Shown here: one piece after another, positions 1 through 10,757 of the stretch
Numbering within the stretch: the stretch's first letter is position 1
How the letters are laid out: each line of letters begins with the position of its first letter
From: Rosa chinensis
Lineage: Eukaryota; Streptophyta; Magnoliopsida; Rosales; Rosaceae
Assembly (NCBI RefSeq): GCF_002994745.2
Contig: NC_037091.1
Location: 27,224,289-27,288,288, forward strand
Length of the DNA: 64,000 nt
Direction: 5' to 3'
The notes under the pieces: model-generated
What the model was told of the DNA's origin: nothing
Database searches by the model: none
What the model saw: the letters and a program-made list of their open reading frames with translations, nothing else
Position numbers and translations under genes: made by a program

Positions 1-2
1 AA

Positions 3-620
3 TTTCATTTTCCTGATTTGGGATCCTCAGTAGTCACTTTTACACAGTACGGTAAACCGCATAGAAAGCGGAACGTTACATATCTAAACAACAATGACAA
101 CCTCACACTAAGTTGCATGTGTAAGTTATTTGAGTTTGATGGAATTCCTTACTGTCATATATTTGTTGTGATGAAAGTGAAACAGATAACAACGTTTCCA
201 GAGTCTTTGGTGACAAACAAGTGGACTAAAGATGTGACGACTATGAATGTTAAAATCCGACCTAGCAACGGTGAGGTCCCCGACCATTCCATTCGCCTGG
301 CAAGGTACGGTGAGATGATGGCAGAATATACACAGACTTGTTTCAGGAAGTCATTTTCTGAATACGCTTACTATGAAACTATTGAATCCATGAGGCGTAT
401 GTCTATTAGGGCGATGAGATATCCAGTTCATGAAAACCAAGATGATACAACACATAACAGTCTTCACAGACTTCACGAGAATGTTGTGAAGGATCCTACA
501 ATTTGCATATCAAAAGGTACTCGAGCAAATCCCTCTACTGTTGTCGATGATGGCAAAGAAGGGCTTACTAAAGGCCCTATTAAATGTGGTAAATGTCACC
601 AACCGAGCCACAATGTGTGA
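3..620 (+). pseudogene. FAR1-related sequence (MULE-derived) protein, 3' part, disrupted
   Basis: The frame is open from the left edge, so the gene begins outside the window. The visible part holds a SWIM zinc finger (C-M-C near residues 33-35, then C-H about 10 residues later, followed by the hydrophobic FVVMKV stretch). Next comes the block NKWTKD that follows SWIM in FAR1/FHY3-related proteins, then a long tail ending in a knuckle-like CGKCHQPSH. FAR1-related proteins descend from Mutator-like transposases; some are transcription factors and many are decayed transposon copies. The frame ends in TGA at 618-620, just before a solo LTR inserted at 624. Joining the two sides of the insertion at its GAACA duplication continues the same frame at 23854, so this stop is probably a CGA-to-TGA change in what was coding sequence. 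Family assignment is good; whether it is a host gene or a transposon remnant is open. Confidence 0.75.
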
Positions 621-623
621 ACA

Positions 624-1737
624 TGATGAGCTCGAAATGAGTTCTCAAAATTAACCCTGTTGACAGTTGTTAGTATATAGCAAGTAGGGATCGTTCTATC
701 CGAGGATTGAGGGTGCTCCTGTCATTTATACATCAAGAAAAGAATATTAATTATAGAAATACAATATCTACGAAAATTACAAAGAATTAAGAGGGGATTT
801 CAAAAGTTTGTGTCTAAATCTAACTACTAAATATTATACAAGTCATCAAACAAATCTAAATCAAAGTAGAAGTAGATGAATGGAGGAAGTAGAGATATAA
901 TTAACAACCATTAACACATTAAGCGGATTATCAAACATAATTTCGAATCAAACATATCATAGAAAGAAATCAATCAAGAACAAACCATGAACGCATGCAT
1001 AAGTTCTTATTACTTCCCTTAATTAGATTAACTAGATGAACGCACCATAATTAACCCTATTAATCATGCAAAGCTAGTGAGTGATCAATTCCCCAACAAA
1101 ACACAATTAACGCATTAAGAACATGTGGAAATTTGATTGATTTAAGCAAAAACGACAAGTTAGAATGCTAATCTTATCATGCAAAGCTCATTGTTGATTT
1201 ACCTAAGGAATTATAGGTTCTCCACTTAGCATTTAAGATCTAGAACGCTAGCATATCTTAATTTGGATGCAATTACATGCTTATAATTCTAAGTTGCGCA
1301 CCAAAGAACATAATCACATAAAAGGTGGGATTGAAGCACAAAATCAATAAACAATCATGACATATATGAAACTGAAAATTATAATCTGAAAAACCTAAAA
1401 CAAAACATGCTTCATGGTTATTGGAAATCAATCTTTAACATCCAAACTTTAATCTAACAAGAATTCGAAATATCCAAAATAACAAAACAAAAATCTGTTT
1501 TGAATTACAAGAAAAGAAAACCGAAATTAAACTAGAAAAGGACATGGTTACACTTTTGAAGATCTCAAGAACGCAAAAAAGCTTCAAAGGTGGTGGAGGC
1601 AAGATGAGGACCACGGCAAGGAGATGTTGATGGAGCTTGATCACGACTTCTTGACTTGAAGAGAGGATGATGAAATTTTGAGAGAAAAAAGGAGAGAATG
1701 TGTCCAGTGGTCGTTGTTGATGCTCCTATTTATAGGA
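624..1737 (-). mobile_element. Solo LTR A, left part (interrupted by the tandem array)
   Basis: The terminus TGATGAGCTCG at 624 is preceded by GAACA at 619-623, and the same GAACA follows the other end of the element at 23849-23853. The body matches solo LTRs E and F (opposite orientation to E), including the block near 667-722 (AGTAGGGATCGTTC...GAGGATTGAGGG) and the stretch at 1540-1670. CTATTTATAG at 1726-1735 is TATAAATAG on the element's sense strand. The array inserted at TAGGA 1733-1737, immediately beside this TATA box. No primer site, polypurine tract or coding sequence is seen, which fits a solo LTR. Confidence 0.8.
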
Positions 1738-1945
1738 TGTGACGTCCCGAACCCGAATTTACCAGTTTACAAGTCTTTCGATGGGTAAACGACTTTTACA
1801 TTTACTTTTTGGCTCCGTTTCGACATTTTAGGGGGCCCTAAAAGTTGACTTTTTGTTCGGGTCAAAATTTGAGAAAATTTCCTTCATGAAAGTTGTAGAG
1901 GACGTTAAACCGAGCGCGTGCATATGTGGTACGTAAAAATCGGAG

Positions 1946-2033
1946 TTCGTATACGAAAGTTATAAACGAAATGGTAAAGTTACTGTTCATGATAACTTTC
2001 TATAAATAGGACGAGTTACTGTGGTAACTCGTC
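1946..2033 (+). promoter_or_regulatory. LTR1 core promoter with flanking dyads
   Basis: A TATA box (TATAAATA, 2001-2008) lies between inverted repeats: a 12-bp palindrome TTCGTATACGAA at 1946-1957; AAAGTTAC/GTAACTTT with an 8-nt loop, broken in this copy by an A; and a perfect 10-bp stem GACGAGTTAC/GTAACTCGTC with loop TGTG at 2010-2033. The last falls where transcription would be expected to begin. A pyrimidine-rich leader follows. Promoter function is inferred. Confidence 0.6.
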
Positions 2034-3620
2034 ATTTTTCTCTCTCCCCGATTTTCTCTCCCTCTTCCCCCGCGTCGCCTTCTCTCCTTCTTTTTCCGAT
2101 TTCTTCACCGTCCGGCGTCCGATTGACTTGATTCCAGTTGTCCTTGGACCGTCTCTTCCTCCTCTATACGATGGTACCAGTGGGTATCGGCAATTTGGCC
2201 GGAAAAGCCCGAATTTATGCAAGCATTGTTACTGTAGCAGTTTGCTTCCCCGGCGAAATTCCCCAGTTTCCGGCTATCTTCGGCGGTGAAATTGGCTCTA
2301 TTAGGAGCGCCTCGAGTCACTGATCATCTTCCCTCAAGACTTTTAGTTGGAATTTCCACGTTTGGAAGGTGAATTTGAAGGATTTCCAAATTGGTGGGTT
2401 TGGAGATTTCCGGGTTTGTGTTCATCGGCAAAATTGGAGCATTTCAAGGTATTTTCTCACTTGGTCACAGTTATGAAAAGTGCTTAGAATGTTGAGATGA
2501 TTCTGTGGTTGAAATTTGGTGGCCGGAGGAGGAGTTGGGCGCCGCATAAACAGTGGCACGCATGAATAGTGCGACGGTGAATAGTGCGGTGTATGAACAG
2601 TGATTTATATTATGTTTTTTTTTAGCTAGTTAAATCCTATATTTGTTGTAGAGGTTGTTTATGAAATTTGGTGAATTTTGAAGAAGCTTGGAATTAATTA
2701 TGAATTTTTGAAGTTTAGGGTTTCGATTATCGAATTACGAGAATCCGGCCGTCGGATATCTCTCGGTTCTGCCTTGGAACCTTTAAATTAACGAAATGGT
2801 ATTAGTGATATAATTTGGGTTGCATCCGAGGAGAAGTGGAGATGTAATTATGAGGAATTGATTTTAGGAATCGTATTAATTTGTCGAATAACTATTCACG
2901 GAATATAATTGTGTACAGGGCGATGTACCGAGCTATTGCTCGACGAAGGAACTCGTATGCATGGTCGCCTAAATAGTACTGTGAGTGGACATTTGTTTTT
3001 AAATTAATTCCGCATGCAGTATTATTATTTTCTTCCAATTGAGATTTAATTATGTTTTGAATATTTGAGCGTTGATTTATCGAGATTTATTTATGGATTA
3101 CGAGATTAGTATTGAAATTCCTTCCCGAGGGCTTTTAGTAGATTTTTGAGATAGTCATTCATGAGTTATTGAGTTGGGAAATGATTTTCGGGAAGTGACT
3201 GATTCAGAAATATTATGAGAATTTTGGATTTCAAATATCGGTTTTTATGAGGATTCACGAGTACGAATGTTTCATCGAATATTTGAGCATGATTGATTTA
3301 TCGAAATTTATTGAGCTTTGAGCTCCGCACTTATCAGCCTTGAAGTTAGATTGAGTTTTCTTTCCGAAAGCATTTATTGATTTACAGAGTATTTGATTTT
3401 ATGCTTTCGAGGATGCTTTCGAGGACTTATTGAGATATTGAGGTTTGATTTAGCGAGATAATCCTAAGTTATGCTTTCCGTAAATTTTTAATGTTTTATT
3501 GAAGTAACAGCGAGTTTCTTTCTGAAAGCAAGTAATTGAAAGAGGTTGTTTCCAGTTTCTAGTTTATTGAGAAGGCTATTCAGTTTATTAAGGAGGCCAG
3601 TTTTGGCGCATGCGTATCTT

Positions 3621-3930
3621 ACCTAGTTGGCAGTCCCTTCTAGGTAATAGTCTGGTTGGCAGTCCCTTCCAGACTACAGCTCGGTTGGCAGTCTCATCCG
3701 ATGCGTCACCTGGTTGGCAGTCCCTTCCAGATGACATGAGGTAGTTAGTCGGCAGTCTCGTCTACTACCTGTGGTTAGTCGGCAGTCCCGTCTACTACTT
3801 GTGGCTAGTTGGCAGTCCCTTCTCTCCACCGCCTCCTATTCCGGTTGGCAGTCCCTTCCGATGCGTCATCTGGGTAGCAGTCCCTCCTAGATGGCATGAG
3901 ATGACTAGACAGCAGTCCTTTCTAGTCATC
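3621..3930 (+). repeat. Ten-hairpin cassette in LTR1
   Basis: Ten units share the core GGCAGTC or a one-base variant (loops typically TTGGCAGTCCCTT, 13 nt). Each is flanked by inverted arms that differ from unit to unit. Clear stems are 3621-3626/3640-3645 (ACCTAG), 3648-3655/3669-3676 (TAGTCTGG), 3705-3713/3727-3735 (8 of 9 pairs), 3739-3748/3762-3770 (9 pairs plus a bulged T), 3867-3873/3887-3893 (7 pairs, one G-U) and 3900-3908/3922-3930 (GATGACTAG, 9 perfect pairs). The units near 3681, 3771, 3801 and 3842 form shorter or interrupted stems. Loop length is 13 nt in all these alignments. Confidence 0.85.
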
Positions 3931-4587
3931 AAACGAGCCTCATGAAAAGGGAATTTTTATAAGGATTGAGGATGAGATTTTAAGAGGTTTCAAGATGTTC
4001 TTGTTACGTGATTGAGATTTCAGTAAAGAGGGTGATTAAGAGTGTTTTCAAGATTGTTACTGCATGCGAGATTTTAGAGAATAACTTGGGAAAGCATTAA
4101 GTTTTACTTATACATTTGAAAGTACTTAATTTTCGTCCACTCACTCTAACGGATTTTAAATGTTTTCCCCTGGGCCCTTCGGTTTTAAATGCCCAGTTTG
4201 CAGGCCAGTTTAGCTTGAGGTCGAGCGTACTTGGGGTTGAGGCATAGCTGTCATAGCTTCCGCATTATAAGAGCATCGGTCATTTATCTTGCTTTCTATT
4301 CTCTTGTTCGCCTGTATATTAGATCGCTCTGATAACCTATGAGATTAATATTCTAAAATTCAGAATTGTTTATGAAATGAGAGATGTGAGATGTTGTGAT
4401 ATAGGGAGCATGGTGGCTCCAGGAGAATAAGGATGGATGATTTAGAAGTGTGGATGTTTTTCTACAGGTTTTGGGTTGTCCATTTTCAGGGGAAGTTCTG
4501 TCAAATTTTTGGTAGAATTTCTTCTAAAGTGGGCCCCGCAGGGCCTCTTCGGATTTCAGGGTGAAATCCGGGGCGGGTCCTGTCAGT

Positions 4588-4599
4588 TGGTATCAGAGC
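4588..4599 (+). promoter_or_regulatory. Primer-binding site, copy 1 (initiator tRNA-Met)
   Basis: TGGTATCAGAGC, two bases after the LTR end, is the usual plant initiator tRNA-Met primer site for minus-strand DNA synthesis. Confidence 0.9.
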
Positions 4600-7500
4600 A
4601 TTAGGTTGTTAGGTTCTGTATACTCGTTTCTATTCTAGTTACCTTATATGCTTGATGTTACTCAGTACCTCCCGAGTGATGGCCCGACTGCAGCGGTTCC
4701 CCATCGTTTACTCTTCGGTGCTGAAGTATTCATCAAGTATGTAAGGTACGTGGTTAGTTGATTTTCCTTCAGGTGCTATGCCTCTTATACGTCGACCTCA
4801 TAGGGATTTCTCTGCGTATCAGATTAATTACGTGTCTTGCACCTTTTCCTGGTGATGGTGATGTTAGATTACTCTACAGGTTTGAGTTATGCTACGAAAT
4901 GTGATCCGAGGGAATGTGGTGGTTATCTCTCCCTCGATGCCAACAAGTTTGTTGGGGCAAGGTTTAAGGTGCAAGACTGGAGTTCGATTTTGTGTTTGAT
5001 TGTTAGAGTTGAGTGGACATAGCTTTGGGCTGTCTCTGTTTGCTATAAATTGCTTTGGAATCAGAATTGTTGATGGAAATGGAATTAGTAATATTAATGG
5101 TTCTGACGTTGAACCAAGTTCCAGGAGTTGTGATACATGATGTGATATGTCATGTAAGTGACATTTAGGATATCATTGACAGTTGTTGGAGATTACTTGG
5201 AAATCATGACTGGTTATCTTGGCTCTTTGACCAGACCATGATATTTGGATATAGTTTTGTCCGGATTGGAAGAAATTGATTTTAGATACATTGACTTTTA
5301 ATTGATCCTTTTGAAGTTTTGGATCGTATTGAGTAAGGAGATAGACAGAATTTAAGTTTTTGATATAGTTTTATGTTTGAAACTTGAATATTTAGTTGGA
5401 CGCTTAGAGCTTTACAATCGAGTTACGATGTTTGGCAGTATTTAATTGAGAAGATGAGAAACAACTTTTATATATGAGATTGTGCCTATTGCGTGTACTT
5501 AATTGGTTATCCGTTTTGGTTGAAATGGTTGTACCTAAAAATTGGAGAATAGTGGTAGTGATCTCGTTGGGTATTCATAATGGTGCAAGTGGAATTACTT
5601 GTGATATAGAGTATGTTTCGAGTTATAAATTGTGGAGCCTTGAAGATTAATTGTGATAGATTGTTGGTGAAGTTTTTGCTAGACAGTTAGATTGTGATAT
5701 TGTAAGAGTGGTTAGTGGGATAACTTTGAGGAAATAAGTTTCTCAATTGGCTCCGGAAATATTTCTAATTAAGGTTTGACCATAATTCTTGTTATATGTG
5801 GGTCAAACGTAATGCGGTATGTCTGTACAGTGGCCTATGTCGACGGCGATTAAATGAAGGAATTGGATCGCCAGGTGGTTGGATTAATTTCAGATCCATG
5901 TACCGCTTTGTGTGAAATGAGAGGTTGGACAGGTGTCTGTTTTGCATCAAGGTTGTTGTTCGAGGAAAGACTCTGTGAACAACGTTTTGTCATCTAGGAA
6001 AATTGGTTGCTGCTTGAGTTGAATACGTATATTAACAGTTTGCTTTGAAGGAATTAAGTGAGTTTTACTACCTTGGTATCGTTACTTGTGGAATGGGTTA
6101 AACTGTTTGAGATTTAGTTCTCACATTAATTGATATTTCTACTGTATGGTGGCCCATATTTGGAGAAGTATAGGAAGTTGTAGGTACGATGACTGAGCAG
6201 GATGTTGGAGTTGAGTTTAAAAATTAATTGTTTGGACCTTGGGTTTTATCAAGGGTTTCAATTGACTCTTGAAGTACTAAATTGTTGAGCGACTATGGTT
6301 GAGTTGTGTTGTTGGATTTATGCTTAGCGAGATGAGGATTGAGAAATTTTGGTGCAATCTTAGTTAGGGCAAATTAGTTTTTGAAATTGTTGTTGTAGCT
6401 GGAATATTATTGAATAAGTGTTGTTAGAGGGTGGATCTTCAGCTACTTTATCCTCAGTTTAGCGATGACAGTGTCACTTGGGGATACCGGCTTTGAGCCA
6501 TGCCAGGAGAGTTCGCTATACTCAAGTACTTGCAAGTTTGACGTTGATTATTGGAATATTATGGTGTGGTAACGTAGAGAAGAAAGAATGGACTACTTTG
6601 CTAGCAGTCTGGTACAGAAATTTTGAACATGAACAGGTAAGCGAAATGTGTCGCCTTATGGCCAGCAGGGTATGTATCAAAGAAGTTTCTCTGGTTGACT
6701 TAGATGTCATCTCAAGGCGTTGATCAATGTTTTAGTTGGGTATCAAAGTAGCGCAAAGAAAGTATAGTGACCCTATAACCTTCATGATTAAGAACTTATA
6801 GGTTGGTTCGAGGCTACTCTTTGATATGCTTGACAACTGTGGGACCTCTACGTGCACGACATTCGATCAAAAATCCAAGCACAAATAGACAAAGAGGAAG
6901 TGTGGTTTTTGTGGTTGCTAAGGAAATTGGTTGTTTCAGACATGTGGGTTATCAGTGAGCATCTTGTGGTGTTTTATTAACTGTTGGACTTTCCATAACC
7001 CGTGTACGAATTGAAATTGTTTTAAGTGTGAGTAAATGTATTATCATGTTGTTGGTGAAAGTGGATCTTCACTGTACGAGTTGTATGAAAAAGAGTATGA
7101 ATGCTACTATTCAAACTGAATAGTTTGTGATATTGACACCATGAGTCATCTGAACTATTATTTGACCTAAGTTTCTTGACGTCGAAGTTGTGTACTTGTG
7201 AGTATGTACTACTACATAGTTAGGTAAGACAAGGGTATCCAACTTGGAACATTGATACATTTGGGGTTCTAAGTATATGTTTTTGGTTGCTTGTGTAATC
7301 GAGATTGTCGAGATTATCAGCTACTCCAGTCGTTGACTTAAGATTGCAAAGGGAAAACTTAATCCAAAGAAGATTTGATTTTCGTTATGCAGTTTCAAGG
7401 TGTAGTTCGTTCAAGTAACCGACCTTGATTTAGCCTTGAGTCTTTATTCTGAGAATTTTAGTAGGTGTTTCTGCTTAAATAGTTGAACCATTTACAGGTT

Positions 7501-7883
7501 GCTTCAAACATAATGCTTTGACGATGTTCTCCCTTAGTTGTTAAGGACTGTCAGTAATGAGTGGAAGTAAATCTACCTCCTAATACACTGAATTTAGTAA
7601 GAATGCTGTGAGGATTATTCAGATCACAATAATTGACTAGATTTCAGCTAGAGGATTGTTCCTTCTAAGGGTTGATCTCCATGTTCTAATTGGTCAAGTT
7701 TTGGATCAGTTTTAAAGGTAATGTCTACATGATTTGAGCAGACTTGCACATCTTTTCTGTGCCTTATCATCGCCACGGCCGTACGATTGATGTGCTATTC
7801 ATCTTTATGACTGTTTACTATGGATTGGCGTGTGCACCCATCTCTACTTCAACAGTATGGAATTTCGAGGACGAAATTTTTAT

Positions 7884-7895
7884 AAGGTGGGGAGA
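7884..7895 (+). promoter_or_regulatory. Polypurine tract, copy 1
   Basis: AAGGTGGGGAGA lies one base before LTR2 and would prime plus-strand DNA synthesis. It has one T inside, as is common in plant Ty3/gypsy elements. Confidence 0.8.
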
Positions 7896-8104
7896 TTGTG
7901 ACGTCCCGAACCCGAATTTACCAGTTTACAAGTCTTTCGATGGGTAAACGACTTTTACATTTACTTTTTGGCTCCGTTTCGACATTTTAGGGGGCCCTAA
8001 AAGTTGACTTTTTGTTCGGGTCAAAATTTGAGAAAATTTCCTTCATGAAAGTTGTAGAGGACGTTAAACCGAGCGCGTGCATATGTGGTACGTAAAAATC
8101 GGAG

Positions 8105-8192
8105 TTCGTATACGAAAGTTATAAACGAAATGGTAAAGTTACTGTTCATGGTAACTTTCTATAAATAGGACGAGTTACTGTGGTAACTCGTC
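8105..8192 (+). promoter_or_regulatory. LTR2 core promoter with flanking dyads
   Basis: TATA box at 8160-8167. Here the upstream dyad AAAGTTAC (8135-8142)/GTAACTTT (8151-8158) is perfect, and the 10-bp stem at 8169-8192 is intact. Confidence 0.6.
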
Positions 8193-9778
8193 ATTTTTCT
8201 CTCTCCCCGATTTTCTCTCCCTCTTCCCCCGCGTCGCCTTCTCTCCTTCTTTTTCCGATTTCTTCACCGTCCGGCGTCCGATTGACTTGATTCCAGTTGT
8301 CCTTGGACCGTCTCTTCCTCCTCTATACGATGGTACCAGTGGGTATCGGCAATTTGGCCGGAAAAGCCCGAATTTATGCAAGCATTGTTACTGTAGCAGT
8401 TTGCTTCCCCGGCGAAATTCCCCAGTTTCCGGCTATCTTCGGCGGTGAAATTGGCTCTATTAGGAGCGCCTCGAGTCACTGATCATCTTCCCTCAAGACT
8501 TTTAGTTGGAATTTCCACGTTTGGAAGGTGAATTTGAAGGATTTCCAAATTGGTGGGTTTGGAGATTTCCGGGTTTGTGTTCATCGGCAAAATTGGAGCA
8601 TTTCAAGGTATTTTCTCACTTGGTCACAGTTATGAAAAGTGCTTAAAATGTTGAGATGATTCTGTGGTTGAAATTTGGTGGCCGGAGGAGGAGTTGGGCG
8701 CCGCATAAACAGTGGCACGCATGAATAGTGCGACGGTGAATAGTGCGGTGTATGAACAGTGATTTATATTATGTTTTTTTTAGCTAGTTAAATCCTATAT
8801 TTGTTGTAGAGGTTGTTTATGAAATTTGGTGAATTTTGAAGAAGCTTGGAATTAATTATGAATTTTTGAAGTTTAGGGTTTCGATTATCGAATTACGAGA
8901 ATCCGGCCGTCGGATATCTCTCGGTTCTGCCTTGGAACCTTTAAATTAACGAAATGGTATTAGTGATATAATTTGGGTTGCATCCGAGGAGAAGTGGAGA
9001 TGTAATTATGAGGAATTGATTTTAGGAATCGTATTAATTTGTCGAATAACTATTCACGGAATATAATTGTGTACAGGGCGATGTACCGAGCTATTGCTCG
9101 ACGAAGGAACTCGTATGCATGGTCGCCTAAATAGTACTGTGAGTGGACATTTGTTTTAAATTAATTCCGCATGCAGTATTATTATTTTCTTCCAATTGAG
9201 ATTTAATTATGTTTTGAATATTTGAGCGTTGATTTATCGAGATTTATTTATGGATTACGAGATTAGTATTGAAATTCCTTCCCGAGGGCTTTTAGTAGAT
9301 TTTTGAGATAGTCATTCATGAGTTATTGAGTTGGGAAATGATTTTCGGGAAGTGACTGATTCAGAAAATATTATGAGAATTTTGGATTTCAAATATCGGT
9401 TTTTATGAGGATTCACGAGTACGAATGTTTCATCGAATATTTGAGCATGATTGATTTATCGAAATTTATTGAGCTTTGAGCTCCGCACTTATCAGCCTTG
9501 AAGTTAGATTGAGTTTTCTTTCCGAAAGCATTTATTGATTTACAGAGTATTTGATTTTATGCTTTCGAGGATGCTTTCGAGGACTTATTGAGATATTGAG
9601 GTTTGATTTAGCGAGATAATCCTAAGTTATGCTTTCCGTAAATTTTTAATGTTTTATTGAAGTAACAGCGAGTTTCTTTCTGAAAGCAAGTAATTGAAAG
9701 AGGTTGTTTCCAGTTTCTAGTTTATTGAGAAGGCTATTCAGTTTATTAAGGAGGCCAGTTTTGGCGCATGCGTATCTT

Positions 9779-10088
9779 ACCTAGTTGGCAGTCCCTTCTA
9801 GGTAATAGTCTGGTTGGCAGTCCCTTCCAGACTACAGCTCGGTTGGCAGTCTCATCCGATGCGTCACCTGGTTGGCAGTCCCTTCCAGATGACATGAGGT
9901 AGTTAGTCGGCAGTCTCGTCTACTACCTGTGGTTAGTCGGCAGTCCCGTCTACTACTTGTGGCTAGTTGGCAGTCCCTTCTCTCCACCGCCTCCTATTCC
10001 GGTTGGCAGTCCCTTCCGATGCGTCATCTGGGTAGCAGTCCCTCCTAGATGGCATGAGATGACTAGACAGCAGTCCTTTCTAGTCATC
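9779..10088 (+). repeat. Ten-hairpin cassette in LTR2
   Basis: Same sequence and organisation as the LTR1 cassette: constant 13-nt loops around GGCAGTC with differing self-complementary arms. Confidence 0.85.
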
Positions 10089-10745
10089 AAACGAGCCTCA
10101 TGAAAAGGGAATTTTTATAAGGATTGAGGATGAGATTTTAAGAGGTTTCAAGATGTTCTTGTTACGTGATTGAGATTTCAGTAAAGAGGGTGATTAAGAG
10201 TGTTTTCAAGATTGTTACTGCATGCGAGATTTTAGAGAATAACTTGGGAAAGCATTAAGTTTTACTTATACATTTGAAAGTACTTAATTTTCGTCCACTC
10301 ACTCTAACGGATTTTAAATGTTTTCCCCTGGGCCCTTCGGTTTTAAATGCCCAGTTTGCAGGCCAGTTTAGCTTGAGGTCGAGCGTACTTGGGGTTGAGG
10401 CATAGCTGTCATAGCTTCCGCATTATAAGAGCATCGGTCATTTATCTTGCTTTCTATTCTCTTGTTCGCCTGTATATTAGATCGCTCTGATAACCTATGA
10501 GATTAATATTCTAAAATTCAGAATTGTTTATGAAATGAGAGATGTGAGATGTTGTGATATAGGGAGCATGGTGGCTCCAGGAGAATAAGGATGGATGATT
10601 TAGAAGTGTGGATGTTTTTCTACAGGTTTTGGGTTGTCCATTTTCAGGGGAAGTTCTGTCAAATTTTTGGTAGAATTTCTTCTAAAGTGGGCCCCGCAGG
10701 GCCTCTTCGGATTTCAGGGTGAAATCCGGGGCGGGTCCTGTCAGT

Positions 10746-10757
10746 TGGTATCAGAGC
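10746..10757 (+). promoter_or_regulatory. Primer-binding site, copy 2
   Basis: TGGTATCAGAGC two bases after LTR2. Confidence 0.9.

Larger units (their letters stand above)
1738..4585 (+). repeat. LTR1 of tandem array (2848 bp)
   Basis: It starts TGTGACGTCCCG and ends GGTCCTGTCA, just before the GT spacer and primer site. It has private differences from the other copies: A at 1991 where the others have G (weakening an inverted repeat), and one A fewer in CAGAAATATT near 3207. It shares CTTAGAATG (about 2486) with LTR4, against CTTAAAATG in LTR2 and LTR3. Confidence 0.9.
4586..7896 (+). mobile_element. Internal region 1 of array element, non-coding (LARD-like)
   Basis: This 3311 bp region has no long frame. 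Traces suggest decay from a Ty3/gypsy polyprotein. Near 7858-7890 the reading NFEDEIFIRWGD resembles the FEDEIF... tail that ends many plant chromovirus polyproteins just before the purine tract. At 6895-6950 a CGFC reading after a basic stretch is weakly like a Gag zinc knuckle, but it contains a stop and has wrong spacing. T at 5900 differs from G in internal regions 2 and 3. Confidence 0.7.
7897..10743 (+). repeat. LTR2 of tandem array (2847 bp)
   Basis: It is nearly identical to the other LTRs. It shares CTTAAAATG with LTR3 only, and has a T8 run and a T4 run where the others have T9 and T5. It serves both as 3' LTR of unit 1 and 5' LTR of unit 2. Confidence 0.9.

Noticed and set aside
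2016..2323. Overlapping 61-71 codon frames on both strands in each LTR (also at 8175-8482, 14333-14640, 20493-20800)
   Set aside because: They are copies of the GC-richer LTR leader; identity across copies comes from the recent array, not from coding constraint, and no domain is seen.
3621..3930. CRISPR-like look of the hairpin cassette (constant core, variable flanks)
   Set aside because: The DNA is plant nuclear, variable parts are arms complementary to each other around the core, spacing is uneven, and the cassette lies in a retrotransposon LTR.
6478..6723. 81-codon frame repeated in the three internal regions
   Set aside because: Short, overlapped by an opposite-strand frame, and not similar to any retroelement protein I recognise.
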